A stretch of 64,000 nt of DNA from Dastarcus helophoroides (lineage: Eukaryota > Arthropoda > Insecta > Coleoptera > Bothrideridae). The stretch covers positions 35,649,992-35,713,991 of the forward strand of contig CM053329.1 in the NCBI GenBank assembly GCA_028583605.1, written 5' to 3'. Each line of letters opens with the position of its first letter. Positions within the stretch are counted from its first letter, which is position 1. Below the pieces are notes generated by a model. That model was not told the DNA's origin. It saw nothing but the letters and a program-made list of their open reading frames with translations, and did no database searches. The translations under genes and the position numbers were made by a program. Shown piece by piece: positions 22,401-31,150 of this stretch.

Positions 22401-25400
22401 CCTTTTTTGCCCAATTGTAACTAGCCAAATTTTTGATTTTTTTTGAAAAAATTTATGTTTCTTATTTTGTCTTCATTAAAAATGCTGACTTTTCCTAAAA
22501 ATGTTGGCACAAACTATCGACATTTATTCAAAATTTCAGCTTTTTCAAAATTTTGTCTTTTTTTGTAAATTCGATCTTTTTGAAGTGATTTTTTTTTGAT
22601 TTTGACTTTCTTGAACAGTTCAATTTTTCTGAATGTTTTTACTAATCCTAAAAATTTCAAATTTTAAAATTTGACTTATTTTAAAAATTCCTATTGGCCT
22701 TTCCAGCTAAGGATCACTCCATCTGGTGGCGATAATTATAACTACTACTTGTAGGTCACAGGTTTGTTTACATTTTGATATAGCGTTTGCTTTGTGAATG
22801 TAGCCATAACAAGCGTTCAATTTTTGGTTAGTTGATTTTAGAATCAGAAGTTAATGGTTTGATTAGTTTGTACCTAAGTACCTAAAGTAGTTGGAGACAT
22901 TTGTTTATACCTACCTATATTTATAGACTTTTTAAATTTAGTTATTCATTATTGTAGAATATGGAATTTACTTCAAATCAAATAAAAAGCAAATCAAAGA
23001 TTTTTGGCATTGTTTATGGCTGCATTACACAAAAATATACAAGAAAAAATATTTAGAAGGCTCTTACTAACATTCTTTGTTTATGAAATTAAAAAACATG
23101 ATATTTCATATACAGTGCTATTATTTCTCTTCCGTAACATTTCTATTGTTGAGACAGTTAATGATTAATTTTACTAAATGTTATCAATTTTAAACATAGT
23201 TTTACAGCCAGCTATTCCATTTCTCCTCAAGAAGGACATTTACGATACCATAACTATGTGGCTAATGTTTTAAATAATTTCCAAATATTAGAAGTATTCC
23301 AGAATGTTCTTAAATTCTAGTTTAAGCAGCAACATGTCTATGCTGCAAAATGAAAATGGTAAGGGTAACCAAATTTTAAAATTCATCACTGAAATGAATC
23401 CTTGGCTGATTACGGTGCTAAAAAACGAACCCTGGTCCAGTCATATCAGTCACTTGTCAAAATATTGTAGATTTTTTAATATTTATTGTGGCATTTATTG
23501 TTAATACAGTTTATTAGTGGTGATTATCACTTTTATCAGTGAGATATGGGGGGCTAAAGCATTAGATAGACAATTTTTGAAAGTAGTAATTTAATTCCGT
23601 AGTTAGGAATAGGTGGATGCTATCGTGAAGGAATTTTAATTAATTTTAATGTGCAGTTCAAACCTTATTACTTTATTTTAATTTTTCTCCATTTTCTTCT
23701 TTTACACACCAATAATAAACGTGACTTCCATTCAGAAGCCTTTCCCCTAAAAATATTTTCAATCTTTAACTGAATAACAAAATTAACTAGTGTTAAATAT
23801 TACTACGCCTTCTAAGAAATTATTTAGTCCTTTTCAAATAACTTACGACTTCAAGAAATTTTACATTATCTTCTAACTATTCGTCACTTACAACTTTTAG
23901 AATGTTTAACTGTTCTAGTAAATTAAAATAATATTCCTGATGATTGAGGCTATAATGATAAATTTACCTTTTAACAATTATTCCATACCGAAGTTGAGCT
24001 GTAAAAACAAGATTAAGATGCTTATGCACTGCCATCTATCTCGCCCCTATTCCAAAACATAAAAGCTTTTTCCCCGAATCCATTATAATTTGTATAAACA
24101 GTCGGCTTGTTTTAATTACCTTAGTTATTGTCCTCTTAATATACATATAACTATTTGAAAATTATAAAAACTGCTTGGCAAAATAAGAAAATATTCATAG
24201 AAAATGTCTAATTTTTACATACATATTATAGCCTTAAAGATAGGTTATAAGCAAGCGACCTACTTGCGATCAGCTGATAGTTGGCGCGAACTTTTAATTC
24301 GAATCGCCAATAGTTCGTCCTTTTTAAACATTTTTAGTGAATTGCTTCATTTCGACTTTTTTGCCCAATTGTAACCCTTTTACAAATTTTAGATTTTTTT
24401 GACAAATTTTATGTTTTTTATTTTGTCTTCATTAAAAATGTTGACTTTTCCTGAAAATGTTGCCACAAACTATCGACATTTATTCAAAATTTCAGCTTTT
24501 TCAAAATGATGTTTTTTTTTTGTAAATCCGATGTTTTTGAAGTGATTTTTTTTTGATTTTGACTCTTTTGAACAGTTCAATTTTTCTGAATATTTTGACC
24601 AATCTTAAAAACTGCGAATTTTAAATTTTGACCTATTTTGACAATTCCTATAGTTTGTCCTTTTTAAACATTTTGAGTAATTGCTTCATTTCGACTTTTT
24701 TGCCTAGTTGTAACTCTTTTACAAATTTTTGATTTTTTTTGAAAAATTGTATGTTTTTTATTTTGTCTTCATTAAAACTTATTGACTTTTCCTGAACATT
24801 TTGGCACAAACTATCGACATTTATTCAAAATTTCAGTTTTTTCGAAATGTTGTGTTATTTTGTAAATTCGATCTTTTTGAGGTGATTTTTTTTTTGATTT
24901 TGTTTTTTTTTGAACAGTTAAATTTTTCTGAATATTTTGATTAATCTTAAAAATTTAGAATTTTGACTTATTTTAAACATTTCAATTTCTATAATTGGTC
25001 CTTTTGAAACATTTTCAGTGAATTGTTTCATTTCGACTTTTTTTGCCCAATTGATTGAAACTCTTTTACAAATTTTTGATTTTTTTGAAAAATTTTATGT
25101 TTTTTATTTTGTCTTCATTAAAAATGTTGACTTATCCTGAAAATGTTGACACAAACTATCGACATTTATTCAAAATGTCAGCTTTTTCGAAATGTTGTCT
25201 TTTTTTTGTAAATTCGATCTATTTGCAGTGATTTTTTCTTAATTTTGACTTTTTTGAACAGTTTAATTTTTCTAAATGTTTTAACTAATCTTAAAATTTT
25301 GAATTTTAAATTTTGACTTATTTTAAAAATTTCAATTTCTATAATTCGTCCGTTTTAAATATTTTTAGTGAATCGTTTCATTTCGACTTTTTTGCCCAAT

Positions 25401-28400
25401 TGTAACTTACAAATTATTGATTTATTTTGAAAAATTTTAGCTTTTGTATTTTGTCTTTATTAAAAATGCTAATGCAAACTATCGACATTTATTCATAATT
25501 TCAGCATTTTCAAAATATTGTCTTTTTTTTTGTAAATTCGATTTTTTGAAGTGACTCTTTCTTGATTTTGACTTCTTTTAACATTTCCACTTTTGTCAAT
25601 ATTTCGACTAATTTTAAAAATTTCGAATTTTAAATTTTGACTTATTTTGAAAATTTCAATGAATGGCTTCATTTTGACCTTTTTTTGTCCAATTTTGACT
25701 TTCTTAGTAATTTCTGTTCTTCTTTGAAAAATTTTATATTTTTTAATTTATCTTCATTAAAAATCTTGACTTATCCTGAAAATGTTAGACAAACTATCGA
25801 CATTTATTCAAAATTTCAGATTTTTCAAAATATTGTCTTTTTTTTTTTGTAAATTCGATCTTTCCTGAAGCAATTTTTATTGATTTTGACTCTTTTGAAC
25901 ATTTTGACTTTCCTGCATATTTCGACTAATTTTAAACATTTCGAATTCTAAATTATGACTTACTTTGAAAATTTCAATTCCTATAATTCGCTCTTTTTAA
26001 ACACTTTTAGCTAATTGCTTCATTTCGTCTTTTTGTGCCCAATTCTACTCTTTTAGAAATTTTTGATGTTTTTTGAAAAATTTTAGGTTTTTTATTTTGT
26101 TTTCAATTAAAATGTCGACTTTTCCTGAAAATGTTGACACAAACTATCGACATTTATTCAGCATTTCAGTTTTTCAAAATGTTGTCTTTTTTTTTGTAAA
26201 TTCGATCTTTTTAAAGTGATCTTTTGACTGCTTTTGGAAATCTCTATCTTTTTGAAATATTTCTTCAAGTTTTGTCCACTTCTCAAAAATTTGCGTTTTT
26301 TTTGTAAAATTCGACTTTTTTCCGAAGTGTTTCGCCGACTTTTACCTAAAATTTGTCCTTTATTTTAAAAAAATCGATTTTATTTTCGAAAATTTCGATT
26401 TTTTTGAAGTTGCATTTTTCAAAATATTAACTTTTTTAAATATTTAATTTTTTTCAAAATTGCGACTATTATAATATATAAAAGCATGAAATACAAATCT
26501 TGTCCCCTTGAAACCAAGAAGGATTAAAAAACACAGTATCTCAGTATCTATCTGAAGATGATAGCTTTGCTGTCGAAATGCGTTAGAGCAACCTTTGTTG
26601 TATTTTTTAATCTTTCTTGGTTTCAAAGGACAAGATTTGTATTTTCAATTTTGAAGATAACCAAGGACCAGTCCGTTCCACCAAAAAAACGATTATTTTT
26701 GAAAATTTGGATCTTTCATCATCAAAATTACGACTTTTCCTCTAAGTTGATTTTTTTCAGAATATATTCAAAACTTCGACCTCTTTTAAATGTTTTATTG
26801 AAAAAATTGAGCTTTTCTCAGATTTTGAATTTTTTGAAAATTTGGACTGTCTTCATTTTTACTTTTTCTCAAACTTCGATTTTTTTTGATGGTTACTTTC
26901 AAAAATTGAAATACAAATCTTGTCCCCTGAAACCATATTAAAAAACACAACAAAGGTTGCTCTAACGCGTTTCGTTAGCCAAGGTATCATTTTTAGAGAG
27001 AACATGCAGATGATAGCTTGGCTATCGAAACGCGTTAGAGCAACCCTTGTGTTTTTTATTCTTTCTTGGTTTCAGGGGACAACATTTGTATTTCAATTTT
27101 CGAATTTTTGTAAATTTGACGTTTGGAAAAAATTACCTCTCCTTAAAAATTTGGATTTTTTTTAAAGAACCATTTTTCATTTTCACTTTTTCTCATACTT
27201 CGGATTTTTGTATATTTGACTTTTGCAAAAAACTGCATTTTCCTGAAAATTTAAATTTTTTTAAGAATCTGGCTTAAATTGCGAATTTAAAAAAATTTGG
27301 ACAAACTCATTACTCCAGAAAATTCCGACTTTAAAAACTCCGATCTTTTCTCAACATTTTAATTTTTTTGGAGACTTTGACCTTGCCTACATTTCAGTTT
27401 TTTTTCTTGAAATTTTCAGTTTAAAGTTGAAATAGGAAGTTTAAAAACTTTTTTCTTAAATTCGAATTTTTCTGAATGATGTTCATCTCAAAATGTCTAT
27501 ATTTTTTAGAAATTAGATTTTAGGTCAAAATTTAAATGACAAATTAAAATATTAAATAAAAACTTCGAATTTAAAGAAAAATGCATTTTAAATTTACTTT
27601 TTTACTAAAACTAAAATCTGTCAATTTTTCCATTTTTCCTAATTCCAAATGTTTAGAAAACTGTCGATTTTGAAAATTTTATTTCGACATTTTCGTGTAA
27701 TTCCACAATATGAAACTGAAAATTTTGCTTGAACTTTTTTTTTTCCTTTATAAATTCTGTTCCTTTTTAAATTTTAATGTTTTTTTTCGTCATTTCATTG
27801 TCAGTTTCTATTTTGCTGCTGAAATTTTGAGTGAAAATGTTTTTTTTTTATAAAATAGGATTTTTGTCTCGAAAGTATAATTTTTTACCGAAATTTCGAA
27901 ATTTAAGTTTAGGTGAAAATTACAAAGTGGCCCTCATTCAGCAATTTTTTCGGTGCTCCCTTGGTAAGACTCGAAAGTTCTAAAAGCAATTTTCTTGAAA
28001 TTGCCCAAACAAATCTAAATTTCGGGATTAAGATTAAAATTTCGAAGGAAACTCAAGTTATATGAAGGATTTGAAATGTTTTTTAAAAAAAGTTGGTTTA
28101 TAAAAAAATCGAATTTACGGTATAAAATTTAAAAACCATGAATTTCGTATTTGGAAAACCGAAATATTAAAATTAAGCAATATTTTTCTCAGTTAGTAAT
28201 TGAATTATCAGATAAAAATGAAAAATTGAAACTGTAAACCTGGAATTTTGAGAAAAATTCAAAATTTCTAAAGAACTATAATTTGTAGAAGAAAAATAAA
28301 GTAATGGTTTCAAACTTGAAACTTTAAAACTATTCCTCTTAATACTCAAAAAAAAAAAATCTTTTATAAAAAAAATCAATTCTCGAATTCTGAATTTGAA

Positions 28401-31150
28401 TAGTGTTTTGGTAAAAAATATACAAGCTGCAAGTGAAGACTTGAAATTTAGAAACAAAAATGTTTAAGTTTGATGGAACGGACTGGTCCTTGGTTATCTT
28501 CAAAAATTGAAATATAGAACTTGTCCCCTGAAACCAAGAAAGATTAAAAAACACAACAAAGTTTGCTCTAACGCGTTTCGATAGCCAAGCTGTCTTCTTC
28601 AGAGAGAAACTCGTTTCTCTCTGAAGATCGTTTCTCTCTGAAGATGACAGCTTGGTTGTCGAAACGCGTTAGAGCAACCTTTGTTGTGTTTTTTAATCTT
28701 TATTGGTTTCAGGGGACAAGTTCTGTATTTCAAAAATGTTTAAATCAAAATTGAGGAAAGATCGAAACTTCAAGGTAAGTTTTAAAATTTTAAAATAAAC
28801 TCGTTTAACAGTATAATATGTCATTGACATTTCCAACCCTTACTTCGTAGAATTCTTTAATATTCTTAACTAATAAACTTTATTAACAAATAAAAAGCAC
28901 ATATATTAAAAAATTCCATAATGTTTCGATAAGTATTTGCTAACATGGGACCAGGATACAGTAATGCAAAACCTGGTCCGGTGTTAGCAAATATTTAACG
29001 AAACATTGTGGAATTTTTAATATATGTTGCGTTTTATTCGTTAACAAAGTTTAATAGTTATGAGTATAACAGGTCCCCACAATTTTCTGACAATTTTATA
29101 ATATATTATGAGTAGACATCACTGGATAAGAAAAGGGTTAACACGATACTTCTTATTTTTAGTCTGTGTTCTTAAACATGTTTCCGCCATCGACGTAGCT
29201 AGGGGGTGGGAATCAAGGATAGTCAATGCCCACCTAGGAAGCTCATTGCTGACCCTAAAAGACCTACCTATTATACGTTATTAATACCAGTAGATGCTCC
29301 TCATAGGGAATTCATGGCCCACCCTAAAAATATCGACGCCACATACTCTAATGGTTCATATTGGTTACAGAAGAACAAAAAAGCAAGGACCTTTTCTTTG
29401 GTTGTCAAAAATTATTTCGGTGGGTCAAAAAAAGTATGAATTAAGGAGTTAACAATCCTAAATTGTCCTAAGGAAAAATCGTGGCTCCTGCCAATCCGTT
29501 ACCAAAATAAGTCACCAATCAGCTTAATTATGCAAATATGTTATACAAGAAATTAAGCCGCTTATTTGCTTTTTCAGGAGGCAAAGGAAGTGTTATGCGA
29601 TCCGGCAAAACGAGCCAATTACGACAAATGGAAGAACAGTGGAATTTCCATTAGCTACAAACAGTGGTTGGGAATGAAAGAGCACGTTCATCAGGTATGT
29701 TGGCGGAAAGGATTTTCCTCATTCTAGGAACGAATTGAGCGCTTTTCCTTTTATTAGACGCAATGGAAAACCGACGGACGGCGCTATCGATTGAACCACT
29801 CACCCCGTTTGTACTCGCTGACCGGTTTTCATCCGATTCTATTAAATAGGTCACTAGTTTTCCAAACAAGATAACTTAAACTGACACGTTTGGTCTGAAC
29901 GATGGAATATTGGTTTATTTTTCTGTCGAAAGCGAATAACATCGTCATTTTCGCCTGATGGCTTTTGTCCTCAGTTGTCACAAAAGCGTCCCGTCAGTGT
30001 TGTGCATCTCAAAAGTTTCTGGGCAGTGAATTAGGGTTTACTGTTGCTTAATACACTATGTACTATGTTTTGTGTTCTATGCTCTATGTTCTGTGTTCTA
30101 TGCTCTATGTTCTGGGTTGCTCAGCTACGGAAGTTCTCTTACGACTTTTTTATCAATACATTTCCAGTTTTTTCACAAATTTTGAAGTTTGGAGGAAAAT
30201 TTTCAGAACTGACACTTGTATTGTTTTCATTGATGGTTTTTGGCATTTTCTTCGCCACAGTTCCAGATTCTCAGTAACCTTCTGTTCAGGATTGGTAAGA
30301 AAAAGCTAATAAAACATGAATGAGTATAACATTACTTTGCAAAGAAGATACAGAGAATATCTAAACTTAAAAATGGGTTCAGAAGCTCTAACACTCATGA
30401 ATGAACAGTTAAACCTTCTGAATGAAATTTCTTATCGAAACTTTGGATGGAAGTTCAGCTTAGATGGAATATTCCTGCAAAAGTAGTTTGTGATTCATGA
30501 AATTATGAAGTTGGCCTAACCATTGAAAAAAAAACTACTGGTACAATCCGCTGACGATGCTGAAAAGCGAAACTGGTCCGTTGGTATCTAAGATTATTTC
30601 AAACAGGATGGAATTTTAATATGTTTTGTTACGTTTGTTGTTAATATAATTGTCAACTTTGTTCATGAAATTTTTATTATAACTGTCTTATTTATGTCGT
30701 TCATTACTTATTGGATTTTTCTTCGACAGTTGCTTCTTCCACAAAACTAAATTTAAATTACCTTTTGTTAAGAATTGACATAAATGATATGAATACAACT
30801 CGCAAAGTAGATAGAGAAAATCTTATTAATCTTTAAAACAGAACTAGTTGCAGACAAATCATTGCTCAAAAACTCTTGGGACATTATTATGTTCTTTCTC
30901 TGTTAATAGAATAATTGACACAATTTTCTTTAGGCAATGCACTGGAGCACGCCAAAGACCAAAGACCGCATGCTAGAATCTGGAGGATTCATCGGGCCCT
31001 TCCAGCCTCGGATCTGGGGTGTCGGCCGCCCAGAGAAGAGCCTCCGAAGGGGGTGCCAATCTTCACTGGTCGGGACGTGGAACCGGCGCCGCCTGGGGAA
31101 CCGACGCCCAAAGCGAAGTTGTCAGTAAATTCCGAAATTATGAAATATAG
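10349..31150 (+). CDS. jdp: Jdp / DNAJC12 J-domain co-chaperone (four exons, one apparent frameshift)
   Basis: This type III J-domain protein stimulates HSP70 ATPase through its HPD motif. Human DNAJC12 escorts aromatic amino acid hydroxylases (PAH, TH, TPH), and the same role in insects is an inference. Joined exons give about 173 residues: an N-terminal [21 protein letters not shown]-domain helix II with [20 protein letters not shown], helix III/IV with [18 protein letters not shown], the family-specific [14 protein letters not shown], then MHW, and a C-terminus ending KFRNYEI, the hallmark shared with human DNAJC12. All three introns are GT-AG and in phase 0. Intron 2 (10599-29577) is 19 kb of repeats. 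Exon 4 has 214 coding bases, one too many: the frame changes near 30979-30985, either a sequence error or a broken allele. A second terminal exon at 42918-43082 could replace exon 4. Confidence 0.93.
10497..10598 (+). CDS. jdp: jdp exon 2, J-domain HPD exon
   Basis: 34 codons between the acceptor ttgttgcag and the donor gtaagt. They encode [20 protein letters not shown] followed by [14 protein letters not shown]. The HPD tripeptide needed to activate HSP70 is intact. Intron 1 is only 61 bases. Confidence 0.95.
10599..11482 (+). other. jdp intron 2, 5' part: no feature seen
   Basis: AT-rich intronic sequence. The open frames that run on from exon 2 and at 10885-11082 have no recognisable domain. 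Confidence 0.6.
11483..11650 (+). mobile_element. 3' tail of the RNase H-type LINE
   Basis: This + strand piece encodes the last residues of the element at 3905-4560 ([23 protein letters not shown], ending at about 11542). It continues into the same untranslated tail (accaaggacacctcaatcac, gggcccggaaatgg). It is a typical 5'-truncated LINE insertion. Confidence 0.8.
11800..12298 (+). pseudogene. Decayed 'ERFHQD' family protein, 5' part, interrupted by the hAT element
   Basis: The + strand in shifting frames shows [20 protein letters not shown], then [13 protein letters not shown], then [19 protein letters not shown] and SIHCCIF up to 12292. This matches the order of an uncharacterised arthropod repeat family that I recall: LLLHNGN, a YTK-CFLC zinc-like segment, then PPLHIKLGLMKNFVKA. 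The sequence resumes at 18019 beyond a 5.7 kb hAT insertion. Confidence 0.62.
12480..16480. repeat. Degenerate AT-rich repeat block inside the hAT element
   Basis: The block is built from endlessly varied short phrases of the form 'gaaattttgagaaaaagtc'. A longer order is visible: the phrase 'ttgaaac(c)caaaacaaattt' returns at about 12940, 13530, 14090, 14445, 14950 and 15468, and 'gaatttcgttccgg' returns at 14831 and 15350. This makes it a decayed array of roughly 350-590 bp units. All open frames here are composition artefacts (F, L, K, S rich). Confidence 0.8.
16561..16583. repeat. (CT)n microsatellite
   Basis: About eleven CT dinucleotides in the AT-rich interior of the hAT element. Confidence 0.9.
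16679..17961 (-). mobile_element. mariner (DD34D) transposon, 1.28 kb
   Basis: The terminal inverted repeats are perfect over about 27 bases, from gttggcaactaagtaattgc at 16679 and its complement ending at 17961, with TA next to the left end. The size and TIR sequence are those of classic mariner elements of arthropods. The transposase is on the minus strand. It sits inside the hAT element at 12299-18010. Confidence 0.95.
16751..17850 (-). pseudogene. mariner transposase, frameshifted
   Basis: The catalytic half is open over 208 codons (17377-16751). It shows the first aspartate in TGDEKW, the second in HHDNARPH and the third in SPDLAPSD, with 34 residues between the last two, so it is the DD34D signature of mariner. 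The usual YHLF after the third aspartate reads DFLF here. The C-terminus ends DQNGQYIAE. The N-terminal helix-turn-helix half (about 17850-17380) can be followed as [15 protein letters not shown] and [14 protein letters not shown] pieces but has several frame breaks and stops, so no full protein can be made. The enzyme would cut and paste at TA sites. Confidence 0.92.
18019..18371 (+). pseudogene. Decayed 'ERFHQD' family protein, 3' part
   Basis: This continues the copy cut by the hAT element: [12 protein letters not shown], then an 86-codon open piece (18104-18364) and the signature [14 protein letters not shown] before KGHEDRIS. In related proteins this end reads like DEHGERFHQDI...YQGRW. 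A foldback A element follows immediately and duplicates 'aggtagatggaat'. Confidence 0.6.
18372..18550 (-). mobile_element. Foldback element family A with 13-bp target duplication
   Basis: The element is flanked by perfect copies of aggtagatggaat at 18359-18371 and 18551-18563. It starts tgaaatacaaatcttg and ends ggaccagtccgttccacc. The core reads gatgatagc-ttg-gctgtc followed by a degenerate GAAA (taaag). The left arm is shortened. Confidence 0.85.
18715..19434 (-). mobile_element. Jockey-like reverse transcriptase fragment
   Basis: The minus strand contains the family block [21 protein letters not shown], then [28 protein letters not shown] and [11 protein letters not shown] (about 19110-18890), with further degenerate pieces of the KAQ-RPTL and WSSAPK segment near 18800-18740. 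It is a third copy of the element at 1408-3075 and is dead. Confidence 0.82.
19569..19832 (+). mobile_element. Foldback element family A, complete, with target duplication
   Basis: It is flanked by ttggggttcctaga (19555-19568) and ttggggttcttaga (19833-19846). It begins ttttggtggattggtcc and ends gatttgtattgaaat. Long inverted arms surround a short centre. The right arm holds ctctctgaaga, hairpin gatagc-ttg-gctatc and gaaat (19730-19760); the left arm holds its complement, so two cores face each other. Confidence 0.88.
20267..20471. mobile_element. MITE with ~46-bp inverted repeats
   Basis: The left end (ggggtgcgtttagattagac ... tttctctctaac) and right end (gttagagagaaatgttcg ... taaaggcaccc) are imperfect inverted repeats of about 46 bases enclosing a 110-base centre with no coding capacity. 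The superfamily is not determined. Confidence 0.75.
20870..21113 (+). mobile_element. Foldback element family A with perfect 13-bp target duplication
   Basis: It is flanked by agtattttgactt at 20857-20869 and 21114-21126. It starts ttcggtggaacggactggtc and ends gatttgtatttcaa. The core at 21016-21048 reads ctctctgaaga, gatggc-ttg-gctatc, gaaac; the stem keeps pairing through a G-U wobble. Confidence 0.9.
21405..21480. repeat. (CTT)n microsatellite
   Basis: An interrupted run of CTT/TTC triplets on the + strand. It lies at the edge of an RTE fragment, a usual place for a LINE 3' tail repeat. Confidence 0.9.
21490..21860 (-). mobile_element. RTE-like LINE C-terminus interrupted by a foldback element
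   Basis: The minus strand reads [20 protein letters not shown] (about 21850-21785), is cut by a foldback insertion (21609-21768), and resumes as [20 protein letters not shown] (about 21590-21520). The order (K-Y-W-x2-H-x2-R-M-D, then GRP-KKW) is the C-terminal end of RTE-type or endonuclease/RT LINEs. A related fragment lies at 47246-47476. Confidence 0.75.
21609..21768 (-). mobile_element. Foldback element family A inserted in an RTE fragment
   Basis: It is flanked by aatatcttcgcttg (21595-21608) and aatatcttcccttg (21769-21782), 13 of 14 identical. The element starts aaatacaggacttgtcccc and ends accagccattccaccaaa. Here the centre is deleted down to the 'gctctaacgcg' box, so the hammerhead-like core is missing and the arms nearly touch. 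Confidence 0.88.
21870..26440. repeat. Degenerate AT-rich array of ~340-bp units
   Basis: The phrase 'gaattgcttcatttcgac', with neighbours 'cctatagttcgtcc', 'actatcgacatttattc' and 'ttttgtaaattcgatc', recurs at intervals near 340 bp (about 22030, 22380, 24340, 24680, 25020, 25370, 25660, 26010). The array is split by an unrelated segment at 22694-24310. Open frames inside it are F/L/K-rich artefacts. Confidence 0.8.
22694..24310. mobile_element. 1.6-kb insertion of unknown type within the 340-bp array
   Basis: The array phrase 'cctatagttcgtcc' is broken exactly between 'ccta' (ending 22693) and 'tagttcgtcc' (from 24311); joining the flanks restores the phrase. The insert has ordinary base composition and begins ttggcc and ends gccaa, a five-base inverted terminus. 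It has no long open frame and no clear target duplication. A degenerate family B foldback piece lies at about 23400-23520. Confidence 0.55.
26475..26690 (-). mobile_element. Foldback element family A
   Basis: It starts gaaatacaaatcttgtcccc and ends ggaccagtccgttccacc. The core near 26549-26585 reads ctgaaga, gatagc-ttt-gctgtc, gaaat. The left arm is partly deleted. No clear target duplication was found. Confidence 0.8.
26890..27105 (+). mobile_element. Foldback element family A
   Basis: It starts ggttactttcaaaaattg and runs gaaatacaaatcttgtcccc, 'gctctaacgcgtttcg' and then the inverted arm with gatgatagc-ttg-gctatc-gaaac, ending acatttgtatttcaattttc. The CTGA of the core is replaced by TGCA in this copy. 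Confidence 0.8.
27106..28454. repeat. Degenerate AT-rich sequence, no gene
   Basis: This is the same kind of phrase-repeat sequence as 12480-16480, switching from pyrimidine-rich to purine-rich on the + strand near 28000. No longer period was made out. Confidence 0.6.
28468..28730 (+). mobile_element. Foldback element family A, complete, with perfect 13-bp target duplication
   Basis: It is flanked by caaaaatgtttaa at 28455-28467 and 28731-28743. It starts gtttgatggaacggactggt and ends acaagttctgtattt. The centre holds a duplicated 'gtttctctctgaaga'. The right core (28634-28668) reads ctctctgaaga, gacagc-ttg-gttgtc, gaaac; compared with the gatagc/gctatc copies, T-A becomes C-G in the third stem pair. 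Confidence 0.92.
28840..29075. mobile_element. Foldback element family B, second copy
   Basis: The arms match the 8541-8746 copy (attccataatgtttcgataa, tatttgctaacatgggacc, then ggtccggtgttagcaaat and aacattgtggaattttta). The loop (aggatacagtaatgcaaaacct) has lost the clean core. Confidence 0.8.
29076..29577 (+). other. jdp intron 2, 3' end; unassigned
   Basis: A 77-codon open frame (29206-29439) has more balanced composition than its surroundings ([20 protein letters not shown]), but I recognise no family. It ends 140 bases before jdp exon 3 in another frame, so it is not an extension of that exon. Confidence 0.4.
29578..29694 (+). CDS. jdp: jdp exon 3
   Basis: 39 codons between tttttcag and gtatgt, phase 0 at both ends. 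They encode the end of the J-domain ([20 protein letters not shown]) and the conserved linker [19 protein letters not shown], which is nearly invariant among insect Jdp proteins. Confidence 0.95.
29695..30933 (+). other. jdp intron 3
   Basis: No gene is recognised here. It contains a short tandem repeat at about 30058-30117 based on 'tatgttctgtgttc' and 'tatgctctatg', and a family B foldback remnant at about 30530-30660. Confidence 0.6.
30541..30660 (+). mobile_element. Family B arm with a CUGACGA-type core
   Basis: It reads CTGACGA-T-GCT-GAAA-AGC-GAAAC-TGGTC from 30551, then 'gatggaattttaatatg' as in the right arm of family B. In this copy the seven-base CUGANGA box is intact and is followed by a hammerhead-type GUC. 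The left arm is missing. Confidence 0.6.
30934..31150 (+). CDS. jdp: jdp exon 4 (terminal exon A) with apparent +1 frameshift
   Basis: The acceptor is ttttctttag|gca. The first frame reads [15 protein letters not shown] (30934-30978), matching the MHW...LMLE segment of DNAJC12. The conserved remainder lies one base further on in the next frame, from about 30980: [29 protein letters not shown] and finally [12 protein letters not shown] with a tag stop at 31148-31150. Without the correction the first frame ends at 31128 in unrelated residues. The RRAS site is a protein kinase A type consensus. The intact C-terminus argues for a one-base sequencing or assembly insertion rather than an old pseudogene. 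Confidence 0.88.

Noticed and set aside
22694..24310. The insert as a Helitron
   Set aside because: It lies between A and T without duplication, which would suit a Helitron, but it has neither a TC start nor a CTRR end with a 3' hairpin in either orientation.
29206..29439. 77-codon frame as an extra jdp exon
   Set aside because: It is not in phase with exon 3, has no acceptor/donor pair that would join it to exons 2 and 3, and the J-domain sequence is already continuous without it.
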